64,000 nucleotides of DNA from Porphyrobacter sp. AAP60 (GTDB taxonomy: Bacteria; Pseudomonadota; Alphaproteobacteria; Sphingomonadales; Sphingomonadaceae), in NCBI RefSeq assembly GCF_001296025.1, contig NZ_LJHV01000023.1, positions 1 to 64,000 on the forward strand. The letters are read 5' to 3'. Made by a program: the position numbers and the translations under genes. This document shows, piece after piece, positions 55,201-63,054 of this stretch. The stretch's first letter is position 1. Each line of letters starts with the position of its first letter. Below the pieces are notes generated by a model. The model did no database searches. It saw only the letters and a list, made by a program, of their open reading frames with translations, and was not told the origin of the DNA.

Positions 55201-57830
55201 AGCGCCTGTTCGTCGCTCAGGCGCTGTTTGCGCTGCCAATCACCGATCACGCTGCGCAACTCGTCCAGCGCCTCGGGATTGCGCAGGGTCGTGACGTCAC
55301 CGACATCCTCGCCCACCACCAGCGCGCGCACCATGCGGCGCATATATTTGCCGCTGCGGGTTTCGGGGAATTGCGAGACTTCGATGAAGTCGGCGGGAAC
55401 GGCGACCGCTCCCTTCTCCGTCCGCACAAGATCGAACAGGCGGCGCTTGTCCTCGATGGTGAGCTTGCGCCCGGCAACCGGCACCACGAATGCGAGCGGG
55501 GTCAGCCCCTTTTCGCGGTGCGGCGCACCGACCACCAGCACGTTGCCGACGGGAGAGTCCGGCGCGAGCGCCTTGTCGCGCAGCACTGCACCTTCGATCT
55601 CCTCGGTCCCCATGCGGTGGCCGGAGACGTTGATCACATCGTCAGACCGGCCGTGGAGCGAGAATGAGCCATCCTCGTGCGCAATCGCAAAGTCGCCCTG
55701 GGTATAGGCCCATGCGCCCTTCCAGCGCCGCCAATATCCTTCCTCCCAGCGCGCCGCATCGCCGCGCCATGCGGGATCGACCCGGCCATCATCGACCTTG
55801 AAGCCTTCGATATCGCCCCAGATCGTCCGCGCCAGATAGGGATAGGGCGCGGCGATCACGATTTCGCCCTTTTCGCCCATCTCCGCCCGCCGCCACGGCA
55901 CACCGCCAGTGTCATTCCGGGCGAAGGGAACGTCCGAAGCTGCTTCTGCTTCGGCATCCTCGACCCAGACATCGCCCACGATCCACGGCAGCGGATAGGC
56001 GTGCGCATCGGGCCGCAGCGGGAAATCGTCATTGCCGAACATATGCGTCCACGCGATTCCGCCGTGTTCGGTCGCCCAGTATGAATTGATGTAGCGCGGG
56101 GTAACGTGCTCCATCCCGAAGGCCTGCACCGAGGGCGAGACCGGCTCGGCGCAAAAGGTCGCAACCCGAAGCCCGCTCATGTCGTAACGCTGCAACTCGG
56201 CAAGGTTATCGGGATCGGACATGATCGCTTTGAGGAATGTCACCCCCGCCTTGAAGATCGTGACATTGTGCCGCTCGATCATCGAGGCGAACCGGCCCGC
56301 GTGCGGAAACACCGGAGAACCTTCGGATACCAGCGTCGTTACCCGCGTCATCAGCGGGGCGCAGATCAGATAGCTTTGCCCGGTGATCCAGCCCGGATCG
56401 GCCACCACGAACAGCGTATCGCCGGGGCGCGCATCAAAGCTGACCTTCATCGTCTCGGCCACGCCTGCGGCATAACCGTGCGCGTGGACGATCCCCTTGG
56501 GCTTGCCGGTGCTGCCCGAGGTGTAGATGAAGAACATCGGGTAATCGGCATCGACCGGCAGCGGCTTTGACGAAGCCCAGATTGCGCGGATAAACTCAGC
56601 GTCTGGCAGCGCCTGCAGATCGGCTTCGGTCGCAACATCGAGCCCGGCGGCCCGCGCCTTTTCCAGCACCGTCACCAGCGCTGCGTTGGTCAGTTCGTGG
56701 CTCCAGCGGTCGCGTTCCTCGCGCCAGATCACATCGGGCTGCGCGGTGTGGCGGCACACGATCACCGCTTCCACGCGCGGCGGCAGGGTGACGAGGCTTG
56801 ATGCAATCGCGATCCGCACGCGGGCAGCATCGGCGGTGCTGATGCGGCCTTCTGCGCCGAGGGTGATCAGCGCACGGCCCACGCCGCGCATCACGTCCGA
56901 ACGGTCTACAGTGATTTCACCATAAAGCGCCTCGCGCACCGTATCGACGATGGTCGCGGCGTCTTCAGCCGGAATCCCCATTTCGAGGCCAGAGAGGATC
57001 TCCAGCGCAGTCGTCACCGGCACGAAATTGTCGAGCGCGGGATCGGTATAGGCGTTCTTGAACGCGGCGACCTGCGCGTTGCGGTAGCTTCCGTCAGAGG
57101 TGACGATCACCCGCGCGCCGGTATCGGCAATGCGGTCTGACAGGGTTTTGTCGGAAAAGCCGCCAAACACAGCGGTGTACACCACGCCCATGCGCTTGGC
57201 CGCTTCGGTCCAGTAGATCTGCGGCACGATGCTGGGCATGTTCAACGCCATGCGATCGCCCGGCTTCAGGCCCAGAGCCTCCAACGCGACGGCGCATTTC
57301 GCCACTTCGAGCAACAGCTTCTTGCGGCTGACGGTAAAGCAATCGAGCGGCGCGCCCTTGCCGCCAAGCGCCGACATGTCCCAGCGGTCACCTTCGAACA
57401 CCAGCGCGGCTTCATCGCCGTACCCCGCCAGCACATGGCGATCGAGTTCGCTGAAAGCCGCATTGGTGCGGCCACCGACGAACCAGCGCCAATGCGGTGC
57501 CTGCGAGCCATCGAAGCCGGTGTGCCAGGGGGTGAAACCGGCGGGAAGATCAGGGCTGACGGTTGCTGCCGAGGCGGCATCCCAGCCGTGCCAGCGGCCA
57601 TCGTCAGCCTGCGCCAGCCACGCGCCATCCGGGCCGATATCGCCGACAAACCAGTGCATGCCCCGCGCAGCAATATCGCCATGAAATGCGCCCGGATCGG
57701 CCAGCGCGGCAGCACGCATCGTGTCCCATTCGGCGCGGGTTCGCACAGGATTGGTCCGGGCAGCAGCGCTGCTCGCGTGCAAGGAATCCACAGGAATGAC
57801 ACCGTCCCCCAAAATTGCGAAGACGCGCAC
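52290..57830 (-). CDS. pcs: Propionyl-CoA synthase (trifunctional: ligase, dehydratase, reductase)
   Basis: This 1846-residue fusion converts 3-hydroxypropionate, CoA, ATP and NADPH to propionyl-CoA. Residues about 45-890 form an acyl-CoA synthetase with YTSGSTGKPKG near 435 and catalytic Lys in ETRSGKYMRR near 825. About 900-1170 is a crotonase-type hydratase with both glutamates visible (GGGMEFALAC, GQPEIRLRLLPGYGGTQRL). About 1280-1840 is a medium-chain enoyl-CoA reductase (FVEGAATGTGLDALRSSV). Fusion keeps the reactive acryloyl-CoA inside the protein. GTG start with AGGGA; an alternative GTG lies 13 codons later. mcr follows. Confidence 0.96.
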   Translation of the reverse strand: MRVFAILGDGVIPVDSLHASSAAARTNPVRTRAEWDTMRAAALADPGAFHGDIAARGMHWFVGDIGPDGAWLAQADDGRWHGWDAASAATVSPDLPAGFTPWHTGFDGSQAPHWRWFVGGRTNAAFSELDRHVLAGYGDEAALVFEGDRWDMSALGGKGAPLDCFTVSRKKLLLEVAKCAVALEALGLKPGDRMALNMPSIVPQIYWTEAAKRMGVVYTAVFGGFSDKTLSDRIADTGARVIVTSDGSYRNAQVAAFKNAYTDPALDNFVPVTTALEILSGLEMGIPAEDAATIVDTVREALYGEITVDRSDVMRGVGRALITLGAEGRISTADAARVRIAIASSLVTLPPRVEAVIVCRHTAQPDVIWREERDRWSHELTNAALVTVLEKARAAGLDVATEADLQALPDAEFIRAIWASSKPLPVDADYPMFFIYTSGSTGKPKGIVHAHGYAAGVAETMKVSFDARPGDTLFVVADPGWITGQSYLICAPLMTRVTTLVSEGSPVFPHAGRFASMIERHNVTIFKAGVTFLKAIMSDPDNLAELQRYDMSGLRVATFCAEPVSPSVQAFGMEHVTPRYINSYWATEHGGIAWTHMFGNDDFPLRPDAHAYPLPWIVGDVWVEDAEAEAASDVPFARNDTGGVPWRRAEMGEKGEIVIAAPYPYLARTIWGDIEGFKVDDGRVDPAWRGDAARWEEGYWRRWKGAWAYTQGDFAIAHEDGSFSLHGRSDDVINVSGHRMGTEEIEGAVLRDKALAPDSPVGNVLVVGAPHREKGLTPLAFVVPVAGRKLTIEDKRRLFDLVRTEKGAVAVPADFIEVSQFPETRSGKYMRRMVRALVVGEDVGDVTTLRNPEALDELRSVIGDWQRKQRLSDEQALFDRHRYFLIQYNTVAPGKQVATVTVTNPPVNALNERAIDELVLVTSTLARDPNVVAVVFTGEGTSSFVAGADIRQMLEEIHTREEALVLPNNAHLAFRTIERMGKPCVAAVQGVALGGGMEFALACHYRIAEPVARFGQPEIRLRLLPGYGGTQRLPRLLIDRRGDEGLRDALDLILGGRSIDVDAAEAMGFVDELVSGAADALSAAHAAVRDYVKHGEESPLGAAFAERQAAAARWDTAAGVRLDTVMQDDFLQRVLRQLDWAGRGGAGKRALEAVRVGLEQGITAGLAKEAALFADAIVDPDGGKTGIRQFMDKVAPPLPVRRDGVWIDAEHEMRAQALEAAGDLLPVGAPFYPGVTPIPRHQYAFGIARDPDTGSPRFGPPASHEKELIVAVPEPAPNEALLYMLTSEVNFNDIWALTGIPVSPFDSHEEDVQITGSGGIALVAALGSETRAQGRIKVGDLVTVYSGTNDLLSPLVGNDPMYADFSIQGYETETGSHAQFLTVQAPQMHKLPPDLTLEQAGSYVLNLGTIARCLFTTLQIAPGRTLFVEGAATGTGLDALRSSVRTGLQVTGLVSSEERASFITDVQGAVGAINRKDARFADLYSVVPEDASEAQAWEAAGAPLVEEYKALNGGKLADYVVSHAGETAFPRSFQLLAEGGTLAFYGASSGYHFSFMGKPGTATPEDMLRRAALRGGEAVLIYYGPGSKELLDETGLQMIEAARRFNARSVIATTTDGQREFLQSLGLEDAIEGIVSLEAIRRREGANFYWPDTMPRLPDAKADIEVFKAAVRDYQDRVMKPFGSAVGKILRSSDNPRGNPDLVFERAGQDTLGISTSLVKPFTGRVIFAEDLTGCRFTFYAPQVWTRQRAILMPTASILGTHLCNAYEVARMNDMIAAGLLEVTEPQVVAWDELPEAHQAMWENRHTGSTYVVNHALPEMGLRSRDALLEAWAALAAAGTSGEPDG

Positions 57831-57864
57831 TGCGTGATCCCTAACGCACGGCGGCTATGCAGCA

Positions 57865-57893
57865 TTATTACACATCACGCATCCGATCAGCAA
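57865..57893 (-). promoter_or_regulatory. Consensus-like sigma-70 promoter for pcs
   Basis: On the minus strand TTGCTG (57888-57893) and TAATAA (57865-57870) are separated by exactly 17 bases. The start point would lie about 28 bases before the GTG at 57830. The rest of the 57831-58098 gap holds no other recognisable gene or repeat. Confidence 0.65.
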
Positions 57894-58098
57894 GAAAATG
57901 CCAATTTGAGCGCGTGTTGCAGTAACGCCAACAACGCGAATGCGTTCCGTGCATTTTTCACATCTGTCGTGGCCGCGCGATGCCGTAAGGGCTTTTTAAA
58001 CACGTGGGCGCTATCGCTCCCAACCTGATGTGGATTGCTTGGCTGTTGCGAGTGCAGGCCGGACGGCGGATACACCATCTCTAGGTTAAGGACGGGCG

Positions 58099-60294
58099 TT
58101 GGCACTGGGCTTTCTTAAATCGGTACGCGATCAGGCAGCGCAGGCACGTACGCCCGCTGCTGCCGCCGCACCGCAGCTACCGGCGGCCCGGCCCGAACGC
58201 GTGTCTGTGCTCAGCGAGGTTGAACAGCTTGGTGTTGGCATGTTCTGGGCGACCGATGCGCAGGGCCGGCTTTCGTTCCTGTCGCAGCGCGCCTTGCAGG
58301 ATCTGGAGACCGATGGCGGTGACCTGATCGGCAAACCGCTGGTAGATGTATTCAGCGATATCGACAGCGAACCGGGCGCTCCGACGCAGCGGTCGCTTTC
58401 CTTCAAGCTCAAGGCCCATTCCAAACTGGATGAACATGTCATCGCCTTGACAGACGCGCGCGGCTCTATGCGCTGGTGGCGGTTGAATGGCCGCCCGCTA
58501 ACGAATGCCAAGGGCGAATTCATGGGCTATCGTGGCAGCGCAGTCGATATATCGGGGCAATATGCCTATGAAACCCGGGTGGCGCGGCAATCGCAGATCG
58601 ATGAACTGACCGGCCTCGCCAATCGCCGCAAGCTGGGTGACAAGCTCAACGCGATGCTGGGCGCGTTCCGCATCAGCAAGCGCAGTTGCGCGATGTTGAT
58701 GATCGATCTCGACCGCTTCAAGCAGGTCAATGACACGATGGGCCATCCGGCAGGCGATGAATTGCTCAAGCAGGTGGCGAAGCGGCTGACATCGCTCGTC
58801 AAAGATCGCGGCGAGGTGGGCCGATTGGGCGGCGATGAATTTCAGGTGCTGCTGCCCGACATGGACGATCGCGGGACGCTGGGCGAGCTTGCGAACCGGA
58901 TCGTGCAATCGATCTCGCAGCCCTACACGATCAACGGGCGCCGGGCGATTATCGGCACATCGGTGGGGATCGCGATTGCGCCCTATGACGGGGTGGACAC
59001 CGACGAGTTGACCCGTGCAGCCGACATGGCGCTGTATTCCGCGAAGGAAACCCGCGGCGGCACCTTCTGCTTTTTCACCAGCGAACTGCGCGATGCCGCA
59101 TCGAAAAGCGCCATGCTGGGCGACCGGCTGCGCGATGCGGTTGACCGTGACGAGCTGAGCCTGGTCTATCAGCCGCTGGTCGATCCCGAAACCAATGTGG
59201 TCAGATGCTTCGAAGCCTTGCTGCGCTGGCATGATCCCCAGGAAGGCTTCATTTCGCCCGCGCTCTTCATACCGGTTGCCGAGAATGATGATCTGATCAT
59301 CCGGATTGGCGAAATGGCACTGCGGCGCGCCTGTGCCGATGCGTTAACGTGGCCAGAGACGATCCGCGTCGCAGTCAATGTTTCGGCCAAGCAATTCATC
59401 CGCCCCGGCTTTCACAAGACTGTTGCCGCCGCGCTTGAGGCATCGGGCCTTCCGCCCGGAAGGCTCGAGCTGGAAATCACCGAAAGCGTGTTCGTGGGTG
59501 ATCTTGAATCGGTCGACGCGATCTTCCGCGATCTGAAGAAGCTGGGCGTGCGCCTTGCCCTCGACGATTTCGGCACCGGCTATTCATCGCTTGGCTATCT
59601 CAAGGGCGGACATTTCGACAAGCTCAAGATCGACCAGAGCTTTGTGCGTGGCTGCACCGAAAACGGCGATATCAACCCGGCGATCATCTCCGCAATTGTC
59701 GCGCTGGCCAAGGCGTTGGGGATGGAAACCGTCGCCGAAGGGGTCGAGGCGATGGACGAACTCGCGCTGGTGCGCGAACGCGGCGCGGATCTGGTGCAGG
59801 GCTATATCTACTCGCGCCCGCTGAAGCAGGAGGATCTGCTGCCGCGATTTGCCGATGGCACGATGAAAGTCACCGCCGAAGGCCCGGCGCGCCACCGCGC
59901 CGAACGCATATCGATGTTCCGCAAGGTGGGCCTGATCCACGAGGACCATTACTACGATGTAATCTTGCGGAACCTTTCGAAAACAGGGGCGCGGATCAAC
60001 GGGCTGGCGGGCGTGCCGATCGGCACCGAAGTGGTGCTCGATCTCGGCCACGGACAGCTGGTGGTGAGCAAGGTGGTCAACGCCACCGAGGCGAGCCAAG
60101 GTCTCAAATTCGAGACCGCGCTGGTCAGCGATGGTTCGGGCGGGTTCATGACCCGGCACCGCATTTCGCCCTATTCGCTGGCCGAAGCAGGCATTCCGCT
60201 GGCCGCATTGGGGGCCGGTGCCTTCCCGCTGGCCCGCTGGCGCGAAGCCCACAAGAGCGTGCCGAGATTCGTGCAGCTAGATCTCAGTATCTGA
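58099..60294 (+). CDS. PAS-GGDEF-EAL-PilZ cyclic-di-GMP protein
   Basis: The protein has 731 residues and is soluble. A PAS domain occupies about 40-155 (MFWATDAQGRLSFLSQRAL). The GGDEF domain has DELTGLANRR and RLGGDEFQVLL. The EAL domain has FEALLRW, LEITESVFV and LDDFGTGYSSLGYL. A C-terminal PilZ domain follows (RAERISMFRKVGLIHEDHYYDVILRNLSKTGARI), which binds cyclic-di-GMP and may give feedback. TTG start with AAGGAC. A parS site begins 11 bases after the stop. Confidence 0.92.
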   Translation: MALGFLKSVRDQAAQARTPAAAAAPQLPAARPERVSVLSEVEQLGVGMFWATDAQGRLSFLSQRALQDLETDGGDLIGKPLVDVFSDIDSEPGAPTQRSLSFKLKAHSKLDEHVIALTDARGSMRWWRLNGRPLTNAKGEFMGYRGSAVDISGQYAYETRVARQSQIDELTGLANRRKLGDKLNAMLGAFRISKRSCAMLMIDLDRFKQVNDTMGHPAGDELLKQVAKRLTSLVKDRGEVGRLGGDEFQVLLPDMDDRGTLGELANRIVQSISQPYTINGRRAIIGTSVGIAIAPYDGVDTDELTRAADMALYSAKETRGGTFCFFTSELRDAASKSAMLGDRLRDAVDRDELSLVYQPLVDPETNVVRCFEALLRWHDPQEGFISPALFIPVAENDDLIIRIGEMALRRACADALTWPETIRVAVNVSAKQFIRPGFHKTVAAALEASGLPPGRLELEITESVFVGDLESVDAIFRDLKKLGVRLALDDFGTGYSSLGYLKGGHFDKLKIDQSFVRGCTENGDINPAIISAIVALAKALGMETVAEGVEAMDELALVRERGADLVQGYIYSRPLKQEDLLPRFADGTMKVTAEGPARHRAERISMFRKVGLIHEDHYYDVILRNLSKTGARINGLAGVPIGTEVVLDLGHGQLVVSKVVNATEASQGLKFETALVSDGSGGFMTRHRISPYSLAEAGIPLAALGAGAFPLARWREAHKSVPRFVQLDLSI

Positions 60295-60304
60295 TCGAAC
60301 CGTG

Positions 60305-60328
60305 CCGATGTTTCACGTGAAACATCGG
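60305..60328. other. parS-type centromere site (24-bp perfect palindrome)
   Basis: Core TGTTTCACGTGAAACA at 60309-60324, identical to the site at 23499, with perfect extension to 24 bases. It is the second ParB site in the window, 36.8 kb from the first. Confidence 0.92.
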
Positions 60329-60368
60329 GCAGAGGCAGGTCTAGGCAGGGTCAAGCGCAGGTCTGGAT
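60328..60368 (+). repeat. 11-bp phased GGGTC-type repeat array beside parS (array D)
   Basis: Units GGGCAGAG, AGGTCTAG, GGGTCAAG and AGGTCTGG have their reference C at 60330, 60341, 60352 and 60363, an exact 11-base period. The array abuts the second parS and resembles array B beside the first parS. Confidence 0.7.
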
Positions 60369-60853
60369 CACCCGCGTCCGCGATAGGATGCCACGCCTTG
60401 ATCGGGCAGCCACAGATCGGCCGGCGGCGCGGATGACTGCCAGAACACATCGATCGGAATCCCGCCGCGCGGATACCAGTATCCGCCGATCCGCAGCCAT
60501 TGCGGGCGCATTTCTTCGAACAACCGCACCCCGATCCCCACGGTCACATCTTCGTGAAAGCCGTTATGATTGCGGAATGAACCGAGGAACAGCTTGAGGC
60601 TTTTGCTCTCCACAATCGTTTCGCCCGGCACGTAATCGATCACCAGATGGGCGAAATCCGGCTGGTTCGTCACCGGGCACAGCGAGGTGAATTCGGGACT
60701 GACGAAGCGCACCAGATAGGTCAGGCCGGGCCGCGGATTGGGCACGTAGTCGAGCACCGCCGTTTCAGGCGAGGTCGGCAGCGGCGTATCGCGACCGAGG
60801 AATTGCGGGGCGCCCGAAGGCTTGGCGGCGGGGTTTTCGGGTGTCGAATCCAT
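60368..60853 (-). CDS. queF: NADPH-dependent 7-cyano-7-deazaguanine reductase
   Basis: This enzyme reduces preQ0 to preQ1 in queuosine synthesis. In the 161-residue short (unimodular) form, the catalytic Cys lies in [22 protein letters not shown]. The substrate-binding block is [22 protein letters not shown]. The start at [11 protein letters not shown] was chosen because upstream codons overlap the divergent gene's region and look non-coding. Confidence 0.95.
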   Translation of the reverse strand: MDSTPENPAAKPSGAPQFLGRDTPLPTSPETAVLDYVPNPRPGLTYLVRFVSPEFTSLCPVTNQPDFAHLVIDYVPGETIVESKSLKLFLGSFRNHNGFHEDVTVGIGVRLFEEMRPQWLRIGGYWYPRGGIPIDVFWQSSAPPADLWLPDQGVASYRGRG

Positions 60854-60999
60854 GCCGCGCTGTTGCCCCGAATGGGGGATGCACGCAAGCATGGAACTGG
60901 ACGGGGGGCAGCAGTCGCCCCTATGGGGACAGGCCCCGTTCAGCCCGGCGGCCGCACAGCCGCTTCCCTTTTCCAAACCAGTTTGCAAGCCACCCTGCC

Positions 61000-62148
61000 A
61001 TGATCGCCCAGCCTGCCCGCCTGTTTGCTGCCCGCCTGTTTTTCTGCGCTGCCGCAGCGATGGCTCTTTCCGCGCCGCTGGCTGCGCAGCAAAGCCCGCA
61101 AGACTTCCAGTTGCCCCCGCCTACGCCAACACCGACTCCGGCGCCCGCGGGGCCAGCCGACGAACGCGGCGGCGTGGTGATACCGCCGCAACCCGTGCGT
61201 GCACCCGCGCCCGCGCCGACGGTGACGGCAAGCCCGCTGCCCGCCCCATCCTCTTTACCACTGGCCCTGCCATCTCCCAGCCCAAGGCCGAGGGCCACCG
61301 CCAGCGCGGCCCCGAACACTGCTGCGGCCCGACCCGCGCAGACGCCTTTGCCCCCGGAAACCCCTGCACCAACGCCCGCACCGACACCTGTGCCGGACGA
61401 AGCCGTCGCCCCGCCATCCACAGTGCCGCCCACAACACCACCGCCGTTACCGCTGCCTGCACCCGATGGACCCGCCGCCGATCCTGACGTGCCCGAAAAT
61501 ACCCCCACGCAATCCGCCCTGCCCGATTGGTGGCCACAGGCGGCGGCATTGCTGGTCGCGCTGCTGGCGTTGGCAGGCGGCATTGCCGTGTGGCGCAGCC
61601 GCCGCCCCAAGGTGCTGCGCCTTGCCGCGCCGCCGCCGGGGATGGAAAACCCCGATGCACCCGCGCCGGAATTGCCCCGGCTCGACGTGACGCTGGATGT
61701 CATTTCCGCCACCCGCAGCATCATGAAGTTCACGCTTGCCTATCGCGTCAACCTGTCCAACCGCACCGATCGCGCAGTGAGCGATCTGAGCCTTGCGGTG
61801 CAGCTTGCCAGCGCCCGGCGCGGGGGCGACAATGCCCCTTCCAGCGGCGCAGCGCAGCAGGCGCTTGGCGTGGCGCGGATCGGCCCGCACCAGAACCGTA
61901 GCATCAGCGGCGAAATCCAGCTTCCCTTGGCCGATATCGAAGTTCTGCGGCAAGGCAGCGCCGCGCTGTTCATTCCTCTGCTGCACGTGACACTGGAAGG
62001 CGAAGGCCAATCGCCGCTGACCCGCAGTTTCGTGATCGGCAACCCCAGCGCCAGCGGCTCTGCCCGGTTGCATCCGATCCGGCTTGACCAGCCGCCCGGA
62101 TCGGTGCCCGGCCTGCGCGCCCAGCCCATCGCGATACCGGAAAGTTAG
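61000..62148 (+). CDS. Proline-rich single-pass membrane protein, hypothetical
   Basis: The protein has 382 residues. A signal peptide ([23 protein letters not shown]) precedes about 140 residues of Pro/Ala/Thr low complexity. A membrane helix ([18 protein letters not shown]) follows, then a beta-rich domain ([42 protein letters not shown]). The topology suggests a periplasmic stalk with a cytoplasmic domain. The family is not recognised. Divergent from queF. Confidence 0.7.
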   Translation: MIAQPARLFAARLFFCAAAAMALSAPLAAQQSPQDFQLPPPTPTPTPAPAGPADERGGVVIPPQPVRAPAPAPTVTASPLPAPSSLPLALPSPSPRPRATASAAPNTAAARPAQTPLPPETPAPTPAPTPVPDEAVAPPSTVPPTTPPPLPLPAPDGPAADPDVPENTPTQSALPDWWPQAAALLVALLALAGGIAVWRSRRPKVLRLAAPPPGMENPDAPAPELPRLDVTLDVISATRSIMKFTLAYRVNLSNRTDRAVSDLSLAVQLASARRGGDNAPSSGAAQQALGVARIGPHQNRSISGEIQLPLADIEVLRQGSAALFIPLLHVTLEGEGQSPLTRSFVIGNPSASGSARLHPIRLDQPPGSVPGLRAQPIAIPES

Positions 62149-62196
62149 AAGCGCGGCGGCCTTGCGCCGTGATTTGAGGGCGCTAGGGTTGGCGGC

Positions 62197-63054
62197 ATGA
62201 CGACACCTGTTCCCGATCTCGTATCGACCGGATGGCTGGCCGAGCGCCTTGAATCGCCCGGCCTTGCCATTCTTGACGCATCCCACCACTTGCCCGCCGC
62301 GCAGCGTGATGCCGGAGCCGAATTTGTCGCCGGGCATATTCCGGGCGCGCAGTTTCTTGGCCTCGCCAGCCTGATTGACGAAGCATCGAGCGTGCCGCAG
62401 GCGTTCCCGCGGCCCGATCAACTCGGCGCCCGTCTGGGCCTGCTGGGGATCGAACCCGGCGATACGATCATCCTTTATGATGACAGCGCCATTCGCACCT
62501 CGGCCCGCGCATGGTTCATCCTGCACGCCAGCGGGTGGGAAAATGTCGCGATTCTCGATGGCGGCTTGGCGAAATGGCGGGCAGAACAACAGCCGCTGGC
62601 GGCTGGCATCCGCCACGCGGCGCCGCTTTCGCCCACCCGCCTTGCCCCGCCGCGCGGCGTGCGCAGCAAGGCGCAGATGCTCGCCAATATTGAAACCGCC
62701 GAAGAACAGGTGCTCGATGCGCGTAGTGCCGACCGGGTGTTCGGCACCGGCATTGATCCTGTCCACGGCCTGCCGATGGGGCGCATTCCCGGCGCGCTCA
62801 ACCTGCCGTTCACCGATGTACTGAATGCCGACGGCACCTACAAATCGCCCGCCGAACTGCGCGACATCTTCACCGCCGCCGGGATCGACCTGCATCGCCC
62901 GATCGCGACCACCTGCGGCAGCGGCATCACCGCCAGCGTGCTGATGTTCGCCCTGCATCTGATCGGGGTGAAAGATGCGGCGCTGTATGATGGCAGCTGG
63001 AGCGAATGGGGCGCTGATCCTTCCACCCCGAAGGAACAGGGCCCTGCAACATGA
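62197..63054 (+). CDS. 3-mercaptopyruvate/thiosulfate sulfurtransferase
   Basis: The protein has 285 residues with two rhodanese domains. The active-site loop TTCGSGITASVLMFAL carries the catalytic Cys in the CGSGxT form typical of mercaptopyruvate sulfurtransferase (SseA). It passes sulfur from mercaptopyruvate to acceptors such as thiols. The next gene, a cystathionine lyase relative, overlaps its stop codon, giving a sulfur amino acid operon. Confidence 0.92.
   Translation: MTTPVPDLVSTGWLAERLESPGLAILDASHHLPAAQRDAGAEFVAGHIPGAQFLGLASLIDEASSVPQAFPRPDQLGARLGLLGIEPGDTIILYDDSAIRTSARAWFILHASGWENVAILDGGLAKWRAEQQPLAAGIRHAAPLSPTRLAPPRGVRSKAQMLANIETAEEQVLDARSADRVFGTGIDPVHGLPMGRIPGALNLPFTDVLNADGTYKSPAELRDIFTAAGIDLHRPIATTCGSGITASVLMFALHLIGVKDAALYDGSWSEWGADPSTPKEQGPAT

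Noticed and set aside
50053..55667. Long open frames antisense to mcr and pcs
   Set aside because: They mirror the codon bias of the real genes, have His/Arg/Gly-rich shadow composition and match no family.
47559..57830. A complete 3-hydroxypropionate bicycle
   Set aside because: Only propionyl-CoA synthase, malonyl-CoA reductase and one acetyl-CoA carboxylase subunit are present; none of the later enzymes lies in the window.
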